Of a stretch of DNA of 64,000 nucleotides, positions 57,852-64,000 are shown piece by piece (within the stretch, counting starts at the first letter, position 1; each line of letters starts with the position of its first letter). A program made the translations under genes and the position numbers. The notes under the pieces were generated by a model. The model did no database searches. It was not told the origin of the DNA and saw only the letters and a list, made by a program, of their open reading frames with translations. Source of the DNA: Lentinus brumalis (taxonomy: Eukaryota; Basidiomycota; Agaricomycetes; Polyporales; Polyporaceae). Location of the stretch: the NCBI GenBank assembly GCA_001792895.1, contig MARA01000037.1:310001-374000 (forward strand). The letters run 5' to 3'.

Positions 57852-59653
57852 TCATGCCATCGAGATGTCCCCGTCCGCATCTGGCCGCGGTGCACCCCGC
57901 TCGACCGAGTTGACGAGCTCCCTGCGCACCTCCTGGCTGATCTGCGGGTGCGGGTTCGCGCGGATGACATCCAGCAGCGCGTCCTTCTGGTCTGGGGTAA
58001 GGTCGGACGAGTACCTGTAGTGTCATAGAAGCGTGAGCCATCGAGTTGCTAAGCAGATCAGGATCCGGGGTAGGGAACGCACCTCTGGCAGAAGACGAGC
58101 AGAGACTGGTGCCACAGGACGGGCAGCTTCTCAGCGTCGCCGGCTCGGCGCGCCTTGTAGGTGTTGGAGAGGCGGATGAAGTGGAAGACGAGGGCGTCGA
58201 CGACCTTGTAGGGCAATGCGTGCTTCTTGTCGAGGAGCACGCGGATGAACAGGGAGTTTGCGCCTAAATGTGGCGGTGTCAGTACCAGCGATTATACGAT
58301 GCGGACGAGCGTGTGAGGCGTACCGGAGTAGTCCATATTGGCTAACCGCATAAGGGCGGCGGCGGAGTGCCCGAGCGGGATCTTGACCTTTGCCAGGACT
58401 GATGCCACGATGGCAGCCTCTTGCAGAGTACAGCCCGTCTGTATGTACGAGTCAGACTCATACTTCGCTTCACGAAGCCTCAGCAAAGCACTCACGCTCA
58501 GGAGGGGGAACACAATCCCCTTGAACACGGCGCCAGGCTTGTACATGGCCCGCTTCAGGCTCTCATAGTAGTGCACGTTCAGCTTGCGGTGGTTCTTGCT
58601 GTTGCGCGCACCCTCACGCGTCAGGCGGATGTCTTCCCGGATGGCGTCCAGTAGGACGACCTCCAGGAACAGCCGCGCCTGTGGCGGTTTCATTTGCGAG
58701 ATAAATATCCGCGTTGCGGCGTGGCATGCTTGCGGCGACCAGTTCTCGGGTGCGTGAGGGCGAGAATACGGGACCATTGAGGCAGCGAGGGAATGATCTT
58801 GAAGGGTTTGGGGAGCGGACCCGACTTGTACCGGGTGAGCATCAGCCCGACTCTGGGTGTGAAGGATGGTGAGGCCACGTTCGCATCACACGCAACGCAG
58901 GACGAAGACGCACTTTGAGTAGACTTCCACGACTTTGGGATCGAGGCCGGCAGCCGGGTCTGGTGCACCACGATCATGGTCTGCGAGGCCATAAACATCA
59001 TACGCCCACTGTATACAACGACGGGCAAGACTGACCATGTCGCTTTTCCTGTGCGACGTCGGGCTTCCCAGACTCAAGGTTGTCTAGTTTCGAGAAGATG
59101 ATGTCTGCGAGTGTTCTCCGCTCGCCCGCATTCGCCGGGAGCATCGCGTCGAGCGCTTTCATGTCATCTTCATCAACTTCCTGGGCAGTCGCGTGTCATG
59201 CGGTGTGCGTAATACGCAGGGAGGTCTTACTCACAATTTCCTCGATTTCCTCCGCGTCCGAGTTTTCGTATCGGTCGAGGTCGAGGTCGTCGTCATCTTC
59301 GGGGGCCGCGCCGCGGGGCACGGACAGGCCTTGCGCGTCCTCGGCATCGTCCTCGTCGTCCAGTTCCTTCTCCTCAAGCTCCTCCTGCTGGTCCCGGGCG
59401 AGCTCGAAGATGCGGCGCGAGGTCTTCGGGTCTAGGATCACCTGTGCGAGGCACGTTCAGCGGGAATGCGACACCGAGTGGAAGCGTGCGGGCTCACTTC
59501 TCCGGCCTCGTCGTCGTCGTCGTTTGCGCGGGACTTCCTGCGCTTGCCGGGCTGGGATACGCGGCCGTACTTTTGGTAGACTTCGTCCTCGCCGAGCTGC
59601 ACGTGCAGCGGGTCGTGCTTTGTCTTCGTGCTCGCTTTTGGTGCTTTGGGCAT
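57852..59653 (-). CDS. ENP1: bystin (Enp1), 40S ribosome assembly factor
   Basis: Nuclear factor of pre-40S maturation. Eight exons (minus strand): 59653-59498, 59441-59235, 59180-59036, 58980-58914, 58852-58496, 58438-58324, 58263-58083, 58014-57852; about 463 residues. The N-terminus is charged and acidic with a DDDDEAGE stretch. The bystin domain follows: [137 protein letters not shown] and the final [16 protein letters not shown]. In exon 5 one base is missing at 58748-58752: CACCC should be CACCCC to read LTHPENWSP. Everything else is intact, so a base-calling error in a C run is likelier than a pseudogene. Head-to-head with the UDP-sugar enzyme gene. Confidence 0.95.
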
Positions 59654-59939
59654 TGCGGGTATCAGATGTCGGGATGGAGATGGTGGGAGGAGGAGTAAGC
59701 AGGACGCCGCACGGTCAGCAGAATTGGCGGAGGATGAGTGCAGAAAAGTTGCAGATCTCGATCTGATTGGGCCGGGCAGTATCGAGATGGGCGCTACGGA
59801 CGACAGGCTGGATTGGAGAGTTTATAATTGACGCGACCCAAGCTGACCTCTTCCCTGCCTCAGCCTGCACGTCTCGCGCCCTATCCCCGCCTCCATACAT
59901 ATAGACCCCGCCGCCAGCTCGCTCCTGCATCCTGCCACC
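59654..59939. promoter_or_regulatory. 286-base divergent promoter of bystin and UXS
   Basis: Start codons lie 286 bases apart on opposite strands. On the plus side the sequence ends in a pyrimidine-rich leader. A TTTATAATT string at 59820-59828 could serve the plus-strand gene. Confidence 0.5.
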
Positions 59940-61649
59940 ATGTCCGCGCAGGCTGTCTCACCGGTATGTGCCCCGTCGCCCGCCTCTGCGAGGCTTGTCA
60001 TCTGACGCGCGACACTTGTCCGTGTTCCTTCTGTCCTCGTCCCGGGACCCCATTTGCACATACAACTTCACAAACCCTTGTTGGCGCCACTGGATGCTCA
60101 CAGGTCAATTTTCAGATCCGTACGCTCGACAAGAACGGCGAGGTCATCACCAGTGTCGGCTTCCAGCGCTTCGGCTTCGACTGCGAGGTCCCCCTCGATG
60201 TCCTCCGTTCCCTCTACCTCCGCCCCCACTACGTGATCACCGCATCCCAGGCAGACGAGAGCAAGCAGTCAGAAGAGACTGAACATGCCAAGTTCACCGG
60301 TGCTTACGGCGCGTACCAGTCCAAGTCCATCTTCCACCCGGACACCCAGTCCATCTCCTACACCACCCTCTCCCGCTTCCCGCCCGTCAAGCTCCTCCCT
60401 CCTTCCCAGCGCAAGCGCATTCTTGTCACTGGTGGTGCCGGCTTCGTCGGTTCTCATCTTGTTGACCGCCTCATGATCCTCGGTCATGAAGTCACCGTCC
60501 TCGACAACTTCTTCACCGGCTCAAAGACGACTGTCAGTCACTGGGTCGGCCACCCGAACTTTGAGATGGTCCGCCACGATGTCGTCGAGCCCTTCATGAT
60601 TGAGTGTGACCGTACGTCCTCGCGTCCGTCTGATTGCAGCAATGGTGTCTGACCCCGACTCGCAGAGATCTACCACCTTGCTTGCCCGGCTTCCCCGCCA
60701 CACTACCAGTTCAACGCCGTGAAGACGATCAAGACGTCCTTCATGGGCACGCTGAACATGCTCGGCCTTGCGAAGCGTACCAAGGCGCGCTTCCTCATCA
60801 CCTCGACATCAGGTATGACGACCTTTTGAGCTTTAGCCACCTGCACGCTCACTCACGTCATGGCAGAGGTTTACGGTGACCCCGAGGTCCACCCCCAGCA
60901 CGAAGACTAGTCAGCACATTCCAGATTCCTCTCCTGCGCATCATTTGACACCTTGACAGCTGGGGACATGTCAACCCCATCGGCCCTCGTGCGTGCTACG
61001 ATGAAGGTAAGCGTGTCGCCGAGACCTTGACGTACGGCTTCCACCGTCAAGACGGTGTCGACATCCGTGTTGCCCGTATCTTCAACACCTACGGTACGTC
61101 ACCTTCTGCCTTACAATCCGCTTGCGTCGCTGATGATCATTCTCCAGGTCCTCGCAGTACGTATGCGCTGGGTGTGACGTCATTTCAACCTTGCTCACCG
61201 TTCACGCAGTGAACCCCTTCGATGGCCGCGTCGTCTCCAACTTCATCGTCCAGGCCCTCCGCGGCGAGGACATGACCGTCTACGGCGACGGCAAGCAGAC
61301 GCGCTCCTTCCAGTACATCCACGACCTCATCGACGGGCTCATCGCGCTCATGAACTCGGACGAGACGCGCCCGGTGAACCTCGGGAACGGCGACGAGTTC
61401 ACGATCGGGGACTTTGCGGAGCTCGTGCGCGATATCGTCGAGAAGGTCCAGCGCGAGGACGGCGTCGAGCCGCCGCGCCGCGTCAACATCATCTACAAGC
61501 CGATGCCCATGGACGACCCGCAGAAGCGCCGCCCGGACACGACCCGTGCAAAGACGGTGCTGGACTGGGAGCCTCGCTGGACCGTGCGCATGGGTCTCGA
61601 GGAGATGGTGCGCTACTACAAGGCGAAGATGATCGAGGGCAGCTTGTGA
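59940..61649 (+). CDS. UXS1: UDP-glucuronic acid decarboxylase (UDP-xylose synthase)
   Basis: NAD-dependent SDR enzyme converting UDP-glucuronate to UDP-xylose, donor for xylose in glycans. Seven exons: 59940-59963, 60104-60611, 60666-60812, 60867-60909, 60960-61093, 61148-61156, 61210-61649; 434 residues. After a 110-residue N-terminal part come the NAD-binding [19 protein letters not shown] (Gly at 118-124), [12 protein letters not shown], a HDVVEPF block typical of [17 protein letters not shown], the catalytic Ser/Thr in ITSTSEVYGDP, Tyr-X3-Lys in [31 protein letters not shown] and [16 protein letters not shown]. No membrane anchor is seen, so it is probably the cytosolic form. Exon 6 is nine bases long and encodes most of the Pro-Arg between Gly and Met; both neighbouring introns are needed to keep the frame. 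Confidence 0.97.
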
Positions 61650-62538
61650 GCGCGGATTAGATGTGGCGGGTGATTCACTGGGACACGGACTCCTCCTCAC
61701 ACCACTCTCCTGCCCTCCCTTCCATCCACCTAGACGTCGCGTCGTTGAGTCGAAGTCGAAGCTGTCGTGATGCTGTGTCGCGGATCTTGTTCTGGTTTCT
61801 CTGGTAGTTCTTGGTAGACGGCTTGGCGCGGTATAGACGAAGTAGCTGCGCGTAATCATACGGACACTGTACACACAACTCTGCAATGGGGCATCTCACA
61901 GTCTCTGCGTTAGGCAGGCGTAATAAGCAATGATAAATGATCATCTGCCTTGCCGGCCCTTCTGTCGCGAGCGAGCGGTTGTGTGTCTTCGTAACGCCAC
62001 TTGCTTGCGACTGCTCGTCGTGGACGCACGGACGAATTCATCCCAAGGGGAGCTCCAAGAGTCGAGGTGTAATCAATAACTGTTCACATAGAGCAGTGCT
62101 AGTTGCTTCAAGATACAAGATTACCATTAACGAAGTTTCGACGAGGGTATGTCTTTATCTAAAGTTACTGAATGAGGACCTATGATACAAGCAACGAGAG
62201 TATGTATGTACCAAGACACTACGGCGTATTCGACCTGCGCTGTACTGTAACAACACGTATAGTAAATCATACAGATATGTAGGTATCACTGACACGTTTT
62301 CGTGGCAGGTATGCGATGAGAACGAGAGTGGGGAGGAGAATCAGGACGGAAAAACGAGCGACAGTCAAGATCCAAGAAGAGGAACGCGGACAGATCGGCG
62401 AACAGTGGAGGGAACTGGAGGGGAGCAGGGCCCTAACCACTTGGGGATCTGCCGTGGGGCGGAAGGTCGACTGGGCCGTCGCAGTCGACAGCCACATTCT
62501 AATCACCCGCATTGGCGACCACAAGAACTACACAGCAC
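61650..62538. other. convergent spacer, nothing identified
   Basis: It lies between the 3' ends of UXS1 and the small minus-strand gene. It is A+T-rich from 61930 to 62300, consistent with 3' flanks. I see no RNA gene. Confidence 0.45.
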
Positions 62539-63228
62539 TCACTTCGTCTCCACCTCCATGTCCCTGGGGAGGTCGGCTCCGGCGAGCAGCTCGCGATACT
62601 TGTGGCGTAGGGCGAACATCATGTTCTGCCAGAGCAACGCGTCAGACCGGTATACTACACGACGCGTCGGCGTCGTCGAACACTCACCACGAACGCGACG
62701 ACGAACTTCCTATGTCCGTTCACTGCTTGCATAGGCCCGCCAGGCGCACCCTCGGACTGGCGAGCGAGGTCGCCGTCGACCTCGGGGCGGCCCTCTGCGT
62801 GGCAGGCCGATGAACCGCAGTCGGGAAGCTCTCCGAATGGAACGAGAGGCCCGGTCTGCGTGTGAGGAGCGAGGAGCGAGGAGCGCAAAGAAAGACGCGT
62901 CAGCTTGTCGGATACGAGCGCGTCGTGGACGAGGAGCGTGAGGGGCGAAGACTGACCAAAGAGACAGCCTCGGGCTCTTCGATGATTGGCTCCAGGGCCC
63001 CAAGCGCGCCCCTGCGATCGACGGTGGTCTGCGTGTCGAGACGCGCGTACGCGATGCCGAAATCAGGAAGACCGTCACCCAAGGGGAGGATCGGATGATG
63101 CGACGTACCATGAGATAGTCTTCATCGCGGCGCCGAGACGCCATCGAGTACGGATGAAGGCGGTTTTGGGTGGAGCGGTACGACGGGAGGCGGGAAGTGC
63201 CGGAGGGCGAGGAGCCGGCCTTTGCCAT
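62539..63228 (-). CDS. small protein of unknown function
   Basis: Four exons on the minus strand (63228-63109, 63028-62957, 62855-62688, 62625-62539) give 148 residues, every exon a multiple of three. I recognise no family. The N-terminus is Ser/Arg-rich (MAKAGSSPSGTSRLPSYRS), the middle has LGALEPIIEEPEAVSLTGPL and a CGSSACHAEGRPEVDGDLAR stretch, and the C-terminus is a possible amphipathic helix, GHRKFVVAFVNMMFALRHKY, ending DLPRDMEVETK. There is no signal peptide or clear membrane span. The TATA box at about 63432 suits it. Clean splicing of four exons is the main evidence that it is real. Confidence 0.75.
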
Positions 63229-64000
63229 TGGGGCAATGAACGAGGGGTATGGATGTTCAGGGAGGGTGTTTATTGAGATGAAGGACTACGACGGTACAAA
63301 ACGTGCACTAGGGAGGAAGTAGCGGATGAAAGACTGAAAAGATAGGACAAAAGAGCGGGGGTGCGGGAAGACGAGAGGTGGTGGGGGAAGGGAAAGAGAG
63401 GGGACGGGGATGAGGATGCAAGCGACGCCATTATATAGCGCCAGGTAGAGGAGGATAGAGGACAGGCGACAAAATCAAAATGAAAAAGGACACACGCGGA
63501 ACCTTATAGTTATCGGTCACCCAGTCCGCGAGAAACAGGAGGTCGCACTGGGGCACCGCAATCTCCGCCACAACCACCTCCTGCGAACCGCACCCTCGCG
63601 GTTCACTGACTGCCCTGAGCCATCTGTCATACGCTTTTCTCAACATAGCTCCAAGCTGTTTTGTCGGTGACGCGTCACAGTGCACATCATTGATAACAGA
63701 ACGGCGTACGACGGCGCGCTCCGAGGAGCTCTCTCGGTAGCAGTCCAGGAAGGGGCAAGAACGCAGTCAGAGCTGACATCGAAGACCCAGTGAGGATCAA
63801 GTCGCCCAATGACAGCCTGAGCTTCGCCTCTTGGACAGAGAGCGCAGCAAGAGATGAGTAAGGTGTGAGAGTTTCCTGTTGCTCCTGAGCCTCTGTCCGC
63901 CGCACTAGCTATTTCCACAGCTCTAGCATTATCCGCACTCTACGAAGTTTGCGAATAGTGGACACAGCACGTCGCATATCTGGGCTAGGCGATGCGCATG
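63229..64000. other. upstream region at the window end
   Basis: Bases 63260-63420 are purine-rich on the plus strand, hence CT-rich on the coding strand of the gene at 63228, as expected for its leader. The rest shows no gene. Frames at 63640-63918 on the minus strand are short and unrecognised. Confidence 0.4.
63431..63438 (-). promoter_or_regulatory. TATA box for the small gene at 63228
   Basis: On the minus strand the sequence reads GCTATATAATGG, about 200 bases upstream of the ATG, followed by a long CT-rich leader. Position and context suit a fungal core promoter. Confidence 0.55.

Noticed and set aside
1..64000. tRNA, rRNA or CRISPR elements
   Set aside because: I scanned for T-loop strings (GGTTCGA) and regular short repeats. 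The few hits, such as near 29178 and 15650, lie in coding or unsupported context without cloverleaf partners. A covariance-model scan would be decisive.

Overview
This is a window of nuclear DNA from a filamentous basidiomycete, probably an Agaricomycete. Genes are split by many short GT-AG introns of about 45-70 bases with CTNAC-type branch sites. Spacing is tight, the DNA is GC-rich, and the protein set is fungal: Zn2Cys6 regulator, FlbA/Thn1-type RGS protein, Sti1, Nup120/160, Nop9, bystin, Ncs6 and UDP-xylose synthase. No CRISPR array, rRNA or convincing tRNA was seen. I rebuilt the gene models by hand. For nearly all of them the exon lengths sum to a multiple of three with matching phases. 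The two exceptions (Nup120/160 and bystin) each lack exactly one base in a run of C.

Layout. Bases 1-945 hold a truncated, frameshifted copy of a hexokinase gene; the intact copy lies at 10428-13012. The 9.4 kb between them has no recognisable gene. It does hold many good-looking short introns, at least one pair of diverged repeats (about 5.10-5.85 kb and 6.33-6.86 kb), and a TATA box followed by a short signal-peptide ORF near 4.3-4.6 kb. From 14 to 28 kb come a Zn2Cys6 factor, Sti1, a gene with a nuclease-like motif (minus strand), a tandem pair of lineage-specific genes (the second broken), a duplicated tail of the Zn2Cys6 gene, a secreted deaminase-fold protein and an aldo/keto reductase. 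From 28 to 42 kb come a B12D/MLRQ respiratory subunit, the large nucleoporin Nup120/160, a small unknown gene with a TATA box, a cytochrome-b5-like MAPR protein and an RGS regulator. From 44 to 52 kb come a coiled-coil protein, an alpha/beta-hydrolase-like protein and a Crinkler-like protein. The 53-63 kb part is a housekeeping block: Ncs6/Ctu1 head-to-head with Nop9, Nop9 tail-to-tail with bystin, bystin head-to-head with UDP-glucuronate decarboxylase, then a small unknown gene.

Themes. Ncs6, Nop9 and bystin (tRNA thiolation and 40S ribosome maturation) share compact divergent promoters. Hexokinase and UDP-xylose synthase are sugar enzymes. Local duplication recurs: hexokinase copy, Zn2Cys6 tail, tandem paralogs, repeats in the gene-poor block. 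The best candidates for something undescribed are the intron-dense repeat block at about 1.3-8 kb, the Crinkler-like gene at 50-52.3 kb, the minus-strand gene with a PD-(D/E)XK-like motif at 20.8-22.4 kb, and the predicted secreted deaminase at 25.4-26.2 kb.
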